Source: Flemingiibacterium sp045632605 (lineage in GTDB: Bacteria; Bacillota; Clostridia; Oscillospirales; CAG-272). Taken from it: a DNA stretch of 26,213 nucleotides. Where the stretch lies: positions 1-26,213 of the forward strand of contig JAZQXA010000081.1 in the NCBI GenBank assembly GCA_045632605.1, in the 5' to 3' direction. The translations under genes were made by a program, and so were the position numbers. The notes beneath the pieces were generated by a model, which was not told the DNA's origin, searched no databases, and saw nothing but the letters and a program-made list of their open reading frames with translations. The stretch's first letter is position 1, and every line of letters begins with the position of its first letter. Below, piece by piece: positions 16,743-23,729 of this stretch.

Positions 16743-17666
16743 ATGAATATACTGCATATGAAATACGCATTAGAGGTTGCAAAACTTGGTTCGTTAAATA
16801 AAGCAGCTGAAACACTTTTGATTGCACAGCCGAATATAAGCCGTTCAATAAAAGAACTTGAAGCAGACCTCGGTATATCAATCTTCAACCGCAGCGCTAA
16901 AGGCATGGTTCTCACGCCGGAGGGCGAAGAATTTATAGGATATGCGCAAAACATATTAAAACAGATAGATCAGGTTGAGCTGCTTTATAAGCAAGGTTCT
17001 TCCAAAAAGCAGAAGTTTTCAATTTCTGTTCCCCGTGCCTGCTATATTTCCGATGCCTTCGCCGAATTTTCCAAATGCCTCAGCGACGATCCTGCGGAAA
17101 TATTCTATAAGGAAACAAATTCAGGCAGAACTATAAATAATGTGCTGAACAATGACTATAAGCTCGGCATAATCCGTTATGCCGAAAATTACGACAAATA
17201 TTTCAAGGCTATGCTCGAAGAAAAACAGCTTGCATATGAAATGGTTTCGGAGTTCAGCTATTCCCTCATTATGAGCCGGGATAATCCGCTTGCGTCCAAA
17301 GAGACAATTACTTTTGATGATCTTACTCCTTACATAGAAATCGCCCATGCCGATCCGTTTGTTCCCTCCATGCCTCTCTCAAAGGTTACAAAAGAGGAGC
17401 TTCCCGATAATATTGAACGCCGTATATTCATCTTTGAACGTGCCAGCGAATTTGATCTGCTTTCGGAAAATCCCGATACTTTTATGTGGGTTTCACCGGC
17501 TTCAAATAAAATTCTGGACAGATATAACCTCGTTCAAAGAAAATGTGTTGATAACAAAAAAATTTACAAGGATATTCTCATATACCGCGAGGGATACAGA
17601 CTTACACCGCTTGACAAGCAATTTATTACCGAGCTTTGCGAAGCCAAACGAAAATACGTCAAATAA
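16743..17666 (+). CDS. LysR-family transcriptional regulator
   Basis: A 307-residue LysR-type regulator. Residues 1-60 are the winged helix-turn-helix (MKYALEVAKLGSLNKAAETL, then QPNISRSIKELEADLG and LTPEG), and the remainder is the periplasmic-binding-like effector domain. The start at 16743 is chosen because it begins just before the HTH and has GGGAG upstream. The longer frame from 16644 would lie over the promoter. It sits between adh and rex, whose promoters carry matching dyads, so it is the obvious candidate to bind them. The effector is unknown. It has its own strong promoter and a terminator downstream. Confidence 0.92.
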   Translation: MNILHMKYALEVAKLGSLNKAAETLLIAQPNISRSIKELEADLGISIFNRSAKGMVLTPEGEEFIGYAQNILKQIDQVELLYKQGSSKKQKFSISVPRACYISDAFAEFSKCLSDDPAEIFYKETNSGRTINNVLNNDYKLGIIRYAENYDKYFKAMLEEKQLAYEMVSEFSYSLIMSRDNPLASKETITFDDLTPYIEIAHADPFVPSMPLSKVTKEELPDNIERRIFIFERASEFDLLSENPDTFMWVSPASNKILDRYNLVQRKCVDNKKIYKDILIYREGYRLTPLDKQFITELCEAKRKYVK

Positions 17667-17683
17667 TATGCATTTATACACAA

Positions 17684-17713
17684 CAGCTCTGCCACAGGTG
17701 GGGCTGCTTTTTT
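17684..17713 (+). terminator. Rho-independent terminator after the LysR gene
   Basis: CAGCTCTGCC (17684-17693) pairs with GGTGGGGCTG (17697-17706), including three G-U pairs, around a 3-nt loop. A T-run follows at 17708-17713. Confidence 0.7.
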
Positions 17714-17736
17714 ATCGGCAAAATATATCGATTTCG

Positions 17737-17767
17737 GTTATATCGATATATATAATACCGATATAAC
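17737..17767 (+). promoter_or_regulatory. Perfect 9-bp dyad GTTATATCG-N13-CGATATAAC upstream of the rex promoter
   Basis: The two 9-bp arms (17737-17745 and 17759-17767) are exact inverted repeats. A third ATATCG half-site lies at 17725-17730. The distance from CGATAT to the -35 box (13 bp) equals that in the adh promoter, and the following TTTAAT(A/T)ATTCC stretch is also shared. Confidence 0.65.
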
Positions 17768-17777
17768 ATTTTAATAA

Positions 17778-17806
17778 TTCCCAAACTCAAGAGTTTGTGT
17801 TAAAAT
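17778..17806 (+). promoter_or_regulatory. Promoter of rex
   Basis: TTCCCA (17778-17783), 17-bp spacer, TAAAAT (17801-17806). The layout matches the adh promoter base for base in spacing. Confidence 0.6.
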
Positions 17807-17813
17807 ATTAACA
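17798..17813 (+). promoter_or_regulatory. Rex operator (TGTTAA-N4-TTAACA)
   Basis: A perfect palindrome matching the known clostridial Rex consensus TTGTTAA-N4-TTAACAA in its inner 16 bp. It covers the -10 box of rex, which predicts negative autoregulation relieved at high NADH. Confidence 0.8.
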
Positions 17814-17833
17814 GCAAAGAGAGGAGGCAATAT

Positions 17834-18451
17834 ATGAACGGATGCAGCATTTCAAAGGCAACGCTCGGAAGAGCACCGGGATATCTTCAATATCTGCGCA
17901 GCCTAAACGGAGTAAGTACGATTTCTGCAACAGCGATTGCTCATGCACTGTCTCTCGGAGAAGTGCAGGTGCGAAAAGATTTAGCCGCTGTCAGCGGAAC
18001 CGGAAAGCCGAAAGTCGGATATGACATATCAAAGTTAAAAAACGATCTCGAAAGCTGTCTTGGATGTGATAAGTGTACAAACGCTGTTCTTGTCGGAGCG
18101 GGAAAGCTCGGAAAAGCGCTTCTCGATTACGACGGCTTTGAGGATTTCGGAGTTAAAATAATCGCCGGATTTGATTCGAACGAAAAAGCATTTCAGGTTG
18201 GCAAAAATTCAAAGTCGATCCTCCCCATCAGTGAGATGGAAAAATACTGTGCTCAAAATGATGTTAAGCTCGGGATAATTACGGTGGGACGGGGTTCGGC
18301 ACAGGATGTCTGCAATCAGATGATATCAAGCGGAATCACAGCAATATGGAATTTTGCCCCCTGCGTTCTGACGGTTTCTCCCGGCGTACTTTTAAAGCAG
18401 GAGAATTTAGCGCTTTCGCTGGCGCATCTTAATAACCAGATCGGGAAATAA
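17834..18451 (+). CDS. rex: Redox-sensing transcriptional repressor Rex
   Basis: A 205-residue Rex protein, the usual length. The N-terminal winged helix includes ISKATLGRAPGYLQYLRSL (6-24) and SLGEVQVRKDLAAVSG (the DNA-recognition helix). The Rossmann domain starts with VLVGAGKLGKALL and has the GFDSNEKAF acidic turn that selects NADH. A C-terminal helix (LSLAHLNNQI) swaps between subunits. Rex represses fermentation and hydrogenase genes until the NADH/NAD+ ratio rises. GAGGAGG precedes ATG 17834, and a Rex operator overlaps its own promoter. An unusual CLGCDKC segment at residues ~75-81 puts three cysteines before the Rossmann fold. Confidence 0.95.
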   Translation: MNGCSISKATLGRAPGYLQYLRSLNGVSTISATAIAHALSLGEVQVRKDLAAVSGTGKPKVGYDISKLKNDLESCLGCDKCTNAVLVGAGKLGKALLDYDGFEDFGVKIIAGFDSNEKAFQVGKNSKSILPISEMEKYCAQNDVKLGIITVGRGSAQDVCNQMISSGITAIWNFAPCVLTVSPGVLLKQENLALSLAHLNNQIGK

Positions 18452-18562
18452 TTGCCGGAAATAATATATTTTACAGACTGGAACAAAACTTATTATAAAA
18501 ACCCGATGAAACAAATCTCCCTGCCGCAAGGACAAAAGTCGTAATTTTAGGAGAATACAAAA

Positions 18563-19312
18563 ATGAAACTTGACAGAGTTATAGCAGTAAGAAATGATAA
18601 GACCATCTACCGCGACGGGGATAGATGCATTAAAGTATTCAACTCCGAATATTCAAAGGCTGACGTTCTTAACGAAGCACTCACCCAGGCGAGGATCGAA
18701 GAAACCGGGCTCAATACTCCAAAGCTCCTCGGGGTTACCATGATAGACGGCAAATGGGCAATCGTTTCCGAGTTTATCAAGGGCAAAACTCTTGCCCAGC
18801 TCATGGAAGAGGACGTTGATAAAAAGGAAGAATATATCAACCTTCTCGTTGACCTCCAGATGACCGTTCACCGCGAAAGTGCACCGCTGCTTGGCAAGCT
18901 TAAAGATAAAATGAGCCGCAAAATCGCACAAACGGAGCTTGATGCAACCACACGCTACGATCTTCATACCCGTCTTGAATCCATGCCGAAACATAATAAG
19001 GTATGCCACGGTGATTTTAATCCGTCCAACATTATAATTACCGAAGACGGCACCCCATATATCCTCGACTGGTCACACGCAACGGTTGGCAACGCTTCTG
19101 CGGATGTTGCACGAACCTATCATCTCTTCTTATTAAGCGGTGACATTTCCGGTGCAGAGCTTTATCTTGACACCTTCTGCAAGAAAAGCGGAACCGAAAA
19201 GCAGTACGTTCAGAAGTGGATGCCTATTGTAGCTGCTTCACAGTCGGTAAAGGGCAATGAAAAAGAACGCGAATTCCTTATGAGCTGGGTCAGCGCTATT
19301 GATTATCAATAA
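18563..19312 (+). CDS. Aminoglycoside-phosphotransferase-fold kinase
   Basis: A 249-residue small-molecule kinase of the APH/choline kinase fold. Catalytic loop HGDFNPSN (149-156) and metal-binding ILDW (167-170, Asp169) are intact. The N-lobe has RCIKVFNSEYSK, with a Lys fitting ATP binding, and IVSEFIKGKTL as the hinge. The substrate is unknown; it may be a metabolic or antibiotic-like kinase. TAGGAG precedes ATG 18563. It lies 111 bp after rex and 80 bp before the ferredoxin-like genes on the same strand. A weak promoter (TTTACA 18470-18475, TTATAA near 18493) is possible in the gap. Confidence 0.85.
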   Translation: MKLDRVIAVRNDKTIYRDGDRCIKVFNSEYSKADVLNEALTQARIEETGLNTPKLLGVTMIDGKWAIVSEFIKGKTLAQLMEEDVDKKEEYINLLVDLQMTVHRESAPLLGKLKDKMSRKIAQTELDATTRYDLHTRLESMPKHNKVCHGDFNPSNIIITEDGTPYILDWSHATVGNASADVARTYHLFLLSGDISGAELYLDTFCKKSGTEKQYVQKWMPIVAASQSVKGNEKEREFLMSWVSAIDYQ

Positions 19313-19330
19313 TTAAAACCGTATTCACAG

Positions 19331-19350
19331 GGTGGGGGCTTGCTCCCGCC
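19331..19350 (+). other. GC-rich hairpin between the phosphotransferase and ferredoxin genes
   Basis: GGTGGGGG (19331-19338) pairs with CTCCCGCC (19343-19350) with two wobble pairs and a CTTG loop. No T-run follows directly, so termination is doubtful; it may shape expression of the hydrogenase genes. Confidence 0.4.
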
Positions 19351-19392
19351 GCTGCCAAAAAATTTATTATTAATATTGAGAGGTAAAATATT

Positions 19393-19635
19393 ATGCTTAA
19401 AATTACAGTTTGTATCGGAAGCTCCTGCCATATAAAGGGTTCACGCCAGGTGGTTGAACAGCTTCAGGATTTAATAGCAGAAAATAAAATCGGTGATAAG
19501 GTAGAGCTTGGCGGAACATTCTGCATGGGCAAATGCCAGCAAGGCGTATGCGTAACCGTTAATGATGAATTCCATTCTGTCACTCCCGACGGTGTTGGCG
19601 AATTTTTTGCTAAGGAAATTTTGGCGAGGGTTTAA
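19393..19635 (+). CDS. (2Fe-2S) thioredoxin-like ferredoxin domain protein, copy 1
   Basis: An 80-residue stand-alone NuoE/HydC-type thioredoxin-like ferredoxin. The [2Fe-2S] ligands fit C7 and C12 (VCIGSSCHIKG) plus C44 and C48 (TFCMGKCQQG); an extra C53 follows. It probably carries electrons to or from the HydS-like hydrogenase two genes downstream. GAGAGG precedes ATG 19393. It is a tandem paralogue of the next gene, 3 bp away. Full NuoE proteins are about twice this length; the N-terminal helical part is absent. Confidence 0.85.
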   Translation: MLKITVCIGSSCHIKGSRQVVEQLQDLIAENKIGDKVELGGTFCMGKCQQGVCVTVNDEFHSVTPDGVGEFFAKEILARV

Positions 19636-19638
19636 AAT

Positions 19639-19902
19639 ATGTTATTCGTTCAGGTTTGTGTGGGTTCTTCCTGCCATCTCAAAGGCTCTCAGGATATTGT
19701 GGAGCTTCTGCAAAAGGCTGTTGAAGAAAACCGTTTAGATGACGAAGTTGTGCTTTCCGGCAGCTTTTGCATCGGAAAGTGCAACCGTGTCGGCGTTACC
19801 GTTCAGGTGAACGACGATATTCACGTCGGTGTTACAAAAGAGAATTTCAGAGAATTTTTCAAAACAAACATACTCGACGTAATTGAAAATGAAAGGAAGT
19901 GA
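19639..19902 (+). CDS. (2Fe-2S) thioredoxin-like ferredoxin domain protein, copy 2
   Basis: An 87-residue paralogue of the preceding gene with the same CxxxxC (C7, C12 in VCVGSSCHLKG) and CxxxC (C44, C48 in SFCIGKCNRV) pattern and a slightly longer C-terminus. It follows copy 1 by 3 bp, and the hydrogenase gene begins at or just after its stop codon, so translation is probably coupled. A [2Fe-2S] electron carrier or a sensory partner of the hydrogenase is likely; a heterodimer with copy 1 is possible but not shown by sequence. Confidence 0.85.
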   Translation: MLFVQVCVGSSCHLKGSQDIVELLQKAVEENRLDDEVVLSGSFCIGKCNRVGVTVQVNDDIHVGVTKENFREFFKTNILDVIENERK

Positions 19903-19907
19903 CGGCT

Positions 19908-21587
19908 TTGCCAAACTGTCTTACACTCAAAAAATCCAACTGTAAAAACTGCTATAAGTGCATCCGTCACTGTCCGGTAAAAGCTATACGTTTTTCGGCA
20001 AATCAGGCACATATCATAGGCAATGAGTGCATTTTATGCGGTCATTGTTTTGTTGTTTGCCCGCAGAACGCAAAGGAGATCGTTGACGGCACAGAAAAAG
20101 CACGTGTTCTTCTGCAGAGCGGCGACCCGGTATATGTGAGCTTAGCGCCTTCATTTATCGCAAACTATGAGGGTGTGGGAATTGAATCCATACGCCGTGC
20201 GCTCAAAAAGCTCGGCTTTGCTGACGTTGAGGAAACCGCCCTCGGAGCGACTATAATCAAAACTGAATATGAGCGTATGCTTGCCGAGGATGAGCGAGAT
20301 ATTGTAATCAGCTCCTGCTGTCATTCAGTAAATTTGCTCATTCAGAAATATTTCCCGTCCTGTCTTGAATATCTTGCGGACGTAATGTCGCCAATGCAGG
20401 CTCACTGCGCTGATATCAAAAAACGTAATCCGAGCGCTAAAACCGTTTTCATCGGCCCGTGCGTTGCCAAAAAGGATGAAGCAGAATATTACGAAGGAAT
20501 CGTTGATGCAGTCCTCACATTCGAAGAGTTGACCGGATGGCTGAAGGCTGAAGGAATTGAACTTGAAAAGGAAGTTGACAACACGCCTGAAAGCCGTGCG
20601 CGCTTCTTCCCGACGACCGGCGGAATACTTAAAACTATGGCACAGAATGCTCCCGGTTATACATACATTGCACTCGACGGAGTTGAAAACTGTATCGCTG
20701 CACTTCGCGATATTGAAAACGGTAAAATCCACAACTGTTTTATCGAAATGTCAGCCTGCGTGGGAAGCTGCATCGGCGGCCCCGTTATGGAAAAATATCA
20801 TAATACATCTACAATTAAAGATTATATTACCGTTTCAAATTACGCCGGCAAGAAGGATTTTGACATAGCACAGCCAAAGTCCGGTGAGCTTAAAAAGCAC
20901 TTCACAATGATTGAGCACCGGCTCACACAGCCCTCCGAAAATGAAATTATGTCCGTTCTCCGTCAAATGGGCAAATTCAAGTCCTCTGACGAGCTGAACT
21001 GCGGCTCCTGCGGATATAATTCCTGCCGCGAAAAGGCGATTGCCATTATTCAGGGTAAGGCGGAAATCTCCATGTGTCTGCCTTTTCTCAAGGATAAGGC
21101 GGAAAGTTTCTCCGATACTATCGTTAAAAATACCCCCAACGGTCTTCTTGTACTCAACGAAAACCTCGAAGTACAGCAGGTTAATGCGGCGGCGCGCAAA
21201 ATAATGAATATCCGTGCAGAGTCAGACGTGCTCGGCGAGCCGGTCATTCGTATACTTGATCCTTCAGTGTTTGTTGAAGTGAAAAACAGCGGAAGAAATA
21301 TTCGCGATCAGCTTGTTTACCTTGCGGAATACAAGAGATATGTTGAGCAGACCGTGGTTTACGACCCGGAATCGCATATGTTTGTCGGAATCATGCGCGA
21401 TATAACAGACGAAGAAGCAGAACGTGAGAAGAAAGCCAGAATCAACAAGCAAACCATCGAGGTTGCGGATACGGTCGTGGAAAAGCAGATGAGAATTGTT
21501 CAGGAAATCGCATCGCTTCTCGGTGAAACTGCAGCCGAAACGAAAATTGCTCTCACAAAATTAAAGGAGTCTATCGGCGATGAATGA
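19908..21587 (+). CDS. Sensory-type [FeFe] hydrogenase with C-terminal PAS domain (HydS-like)
   Basis: A 559-residue protein from TTG 19908, chosen because AAGGAA lies 9 nt upstream; GTG 19899 overlaps the previous stop but is too close to the RBS. Order: two [4Fe-4S] motifs (C12-C22 and C41-C51), an H-cluster domain with SSCCHS (C137, C138), IGPCVAKKDE (C185) and SACVGSCIGGP (C284, C288), a four-cysteine FeS domain (NCGSCGYNSC, later MC), a PAS domain (~400-505), and a coiled-coil-like C-terminus. This is the layout of group C putative H2-sensing hydrogenases such as Ruminococcus albus HydS. The L1 motif has His where catalytic enzymes have Pro (TSCCP). It probably senses H2 or redox state and signals through the overlapping PP2C phosphatase gene. 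Confidence 0.9.
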   Translation: MPNCLTLKKSNCKNCYKCIRHCPVKAIRFSANQAHIIGNECILCGHCFVVCPQNAKEIVDGTEKARVLLQSGDPVYVSLAPSFIANYEGVGIESIRRALKKLGFADVEETALGATIIKTEYERMLAEDERDIVISSCCHSVNLLIQKYFPSCLEYLADVMSPMQAHCADIKKRNPSAKTVFIGPCVAKKDEAEYYEGIVDAVLTFEELTGWLKAEGIELEKEVDNTPESRARFFPTTGGILKTMAQNAPGYTYIALDGVENCIAALRDIENGKIHNCFIEMSACVGSCIGGPVMEKYHNTSTIKDYITVSNYAGKKDFDIAQPKSGELKKHFTMIEHRLTQPSENEIMSVLRQMGKFKSSDELNCGSCGYNSCREKAIAIIQGKAEISMCLPFLKDKAESFSDTIVKNTPNGLLVLNENLEVQQVNAAARKIMNIRAESDVLGEPVIRILDPSVFVEVKNSGRNIRDQLVYLAEYKRYVEQTVVYDPESHMFVGIMRDITDEEAEREKKARINKQTIEVADTVVEKQMRIVQEIASLLGETAAETKIALTKLKESIGDE

Positions 21588-22752
21588 TTTGTGTGCAGAT
21601 ATCGGGTATAAAAGCATCAATCATGTAGGCGAGGAGCTTTGCGGCGACCATGTGGACGTGGTAGACGAAAGCGAAAATTCTACAGTAATCGTCCTGGCGG
21701 ACGGACTTGGCTCCGGCGTTAAAGCCAGCATTCTCTCAACGCTTACTTCAAAAATCATTTCGACAATGATGGCAGCGGGACTTCCCATCGAGGAATGTGT
21801 TTCAACCATTGCCGCCACTCTTCCGGTATGCTCGCTTCGCGGCGTGGCATATTCGACCTTTACGATTATTCATATTCTGAATAACGAGGTTGCCGAGATC
21901 ATTCAGTATGATAATCCTCACGTTATAGTTATAAGGGACTATGAAATTTACGACTACCCCAAAACTGAAATGAACATTGGCGGAAAGAAAATCTACAAGT
22001 CCACTATCCGTCTTCATGAGGACGATGTGTTCATCGCCATGAGCGACGGATGTCCCCACGCCGGTATGGGCGGAAGATACAACTTCGGCTGGAAACGCGA
22101 GGAAATTGCCGAATATATGCAGACGCTTGTTGCCGGCGGATATACGGCGAAAAATCTTTCGACGATGCTCGTTGACGAATGTGACAAGCTTTACGACCAT
22201 AAACCCGGCGATGATACAACGTCATGCGTTGTTAAGATACGCAAGCGTGAGCCGATGAATATTCTTTTCGGTCCGCCCTCAAACCGTGACGATGCAAACC
22301 GAATGATGTCGCTGTTTTTCTCCAAGGAAGGCAAACACATTATCTGCGGAGGCACAACATCGTCTATTGCGGCAAAATATCTCGGGAAGCCCGTAAAAAC
22401 AAGCCTTACTTTCGAGCGCAGTGACGTTCCGCCAATCGCATATATTGACGGTGTTGACCTTGTAACCGAAGGCGTTATAACGATGAACAGAGTTATTGAA
22501 TATGCAAAGGATTATCTCGGAGATAACTCTCTTTACGAGGATTGGAGCTTCAAAAAAGACGGAGCATCACTTATCAGCCGACTTCTTTTCGAAGAAGCGA
22601 CAGACATCAATTTCTATGTAGGAAGAGCGGTAAATCCCGCACATCAGAACCCCGACCTTCCGATTAATTTCAATATTAAAATGAACCTTGTCGAAGAACT
22701 GTCCCACTGTCTTTCAAAGATGGGAAAACGTATTAAGGTCAGCTATTTTTAA
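21580..22752 (+). CDS. SpoIIE/PP2C-type serine phosphatase with C-terminal extension
   Basis: A 390-residue protein. Residues ~1-222 are a SpoIIE-like PP2C domain: VIVLADGLGSGVKAS (36-50, Asp41 metal ligand), FIAMSDGCPHAGMGG (151-165, Asp156) and GDDTTSCVVKI (210-220, Asp211/212). Residues ~225-390 are an extra region starting ILFGPPSNRDDA with IICGGTTSSIAAKYLG, which I cannot assign. The start overlaps the hydrogenase gene by 8 bp, with GGAG inside that gene, so production is translationally coupled. Group C hydrogenases commonly neighbour such phosphatases, suggesting an H2- or redox-responsive dephosphorylation output. The target phosphoprotein is not in the window. Confidence 0.88.
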   Translation: MNDLCADIGYKSINHVGEELCGDHVDVVDESENSTVIVLADGLGSGVKASILSTLTSKIISTMMAAGLPIEECVSTIAATLPVCSLRGVAYSTFTIIHILNNEVAEIIQYDNPHVIVIRDYEIYDYPKTEMNIGGKKIYKSTIRLHEDDVFIAMSDGCPHAGMGGRYNFGWKREEIAEYMQTLVAGGYTAKNLSTMLVDECDKLYDHKPGDDTTSCVVKIRKREPMNILFGPPSNRDDANRMMSLFFSKEGKHIICGGTTSSIAAKYLGKPVKTSLTFERSDVPPIAYIDGVDLVTEGVITMNRVIEYAKDYLGDNSLYEDWSFKKDGASLISRLLFEEATDINFYVGRAVNPAHQNPDLPINFNIKMNLVEELSHCLSKMGKRIKVSYF

Positions 22753-22770
22753 CATTACAGGAGATTTAAA

Positions 22771-23718
22771 ATGCAAAAGAAAGTTACAATTATAGGCGCC
22801 GGTTCTGTTGGCGCAACAACCGCGTTCGCACTTCTTACACGCGGTGCAGCCTCTGAAGTAGTATTAATTGATGTAAATACCGACAAAGCTCTCGGTGAGG
22901 CGCTTGATATCAAGCAGGCAACTCCGTTTATTGACAACTGCGATATATATGCCGGAAGCTATGCTGATGCAGTTGGCTCTGACGTTGTTATCATCACCTC
23001 CGGCATCGGACGCAAGCCGGGACAAACACGCCTTGAGCTCGTTCAAACCAACGTCGGAATCATCAAACAGATATCAAGTGAAATCGTCAAGGTGGCTCCC
23101 AACGCCATTTACATACTCGTTGCAAACCCCGTTGATATTTTAACCTATGCATTCCTTAAGTACACCGGACTTCCCAAAAGACAGGTGCTCGGTACAGGAA
23201 CAGTACTTGATACCATACGGCTTCGCACACGTCTTGCGGAGATATATAATGTTAATAAGCAGCAGGTTCACGCAAACGTACTCGGTGAGCACGGAGATAC
23301 ATCTTTTGTGGCGTGGTCAACCGCAACCATCGCAGGTGTACCTCTTGATGAATATAATGCTTCCATTGCCACGGCATATAATATTCCAAACGAATATAAG
23401 CGTGAGGATGTTGAAAACTATGTCAGAAAGTCGGGCGGAAAGATTATTTCGAGAAAAGGCTGTACAGTATACGGCATCGGTATGACATCGGCACATATCG
23501 TAAAAACACTCAGCGGAAGCGCAGATACTGCTATGACAGTATCCTCTCTGCATGAGGGTGAATATGGCATCAGTGATGTTTGCCTGAGCTCACTTTCGCT
23601 TGTTGACCACACCGGAGTTCGTTCTATTATCACCCAAAAGCTCACTGACGAGGAGTATAAGAAGCTGCTTGAATCAGCCAACGCACTCAAGGCTGTAATA
23701 AACAGCGTATCTTTATAA
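22771..23718 (+). CDS. L-lactate/malate dehydrogenase family protein
   Basis: A 315-residue NAD-dependent 2-hydroxyacid dehydrogenase of the LDH/MDH family. It has IIGAGSVGATTAF (7-19), the NAD-selecting LIDVN (Asp34), LVANPVDI, GTGTVLDTIRLR (Asp147, Arg150) and LGEHGDTSF with catalytic His174. It is overall LDH-like, but the residue that distinguishes LDH (Gln, in QKPGET) from MDH (Arg, in RKPG) is Arg81 in GIGRKPGQTR, so oxaloacetate may be preferred. Either activity regenerates NAD+ and fits the redox island. AGGAG precedes ATG 22771, 18 bp after the phosphatase gene; the hydrogenase gene follows 11 bp downstream. Confidence 0.92.
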   Translation: MQKKVTIIGAGSVGATTAFALLTRGAASEVVLIDVNTDKALGEALDIKQATPFIDNCDIYAGSYADAVGSDVVIITSGIGRKPGQTRLELVQTNVGIIKQISSEIVKVAPNAIYILVANPVDILTYAFLKYTGLPKRQVLGTGTVLDTIRLRTRLAEIYNVNKQQVHANVLGEHGDTSFVAWSTATIAGVPLDEYNASIATAYNIPNEYKREDVENYVRKSGGKIISRKGCTVYGIGMTSAHIVKTLSGSADTAMTVSSLHEGEYGISDVCLSSLSLVDHTGVRSIITQKLTDEEYKKLLESANALKAVINSVSL

Positions 23719-23729
23719 GGAGATTTTTA

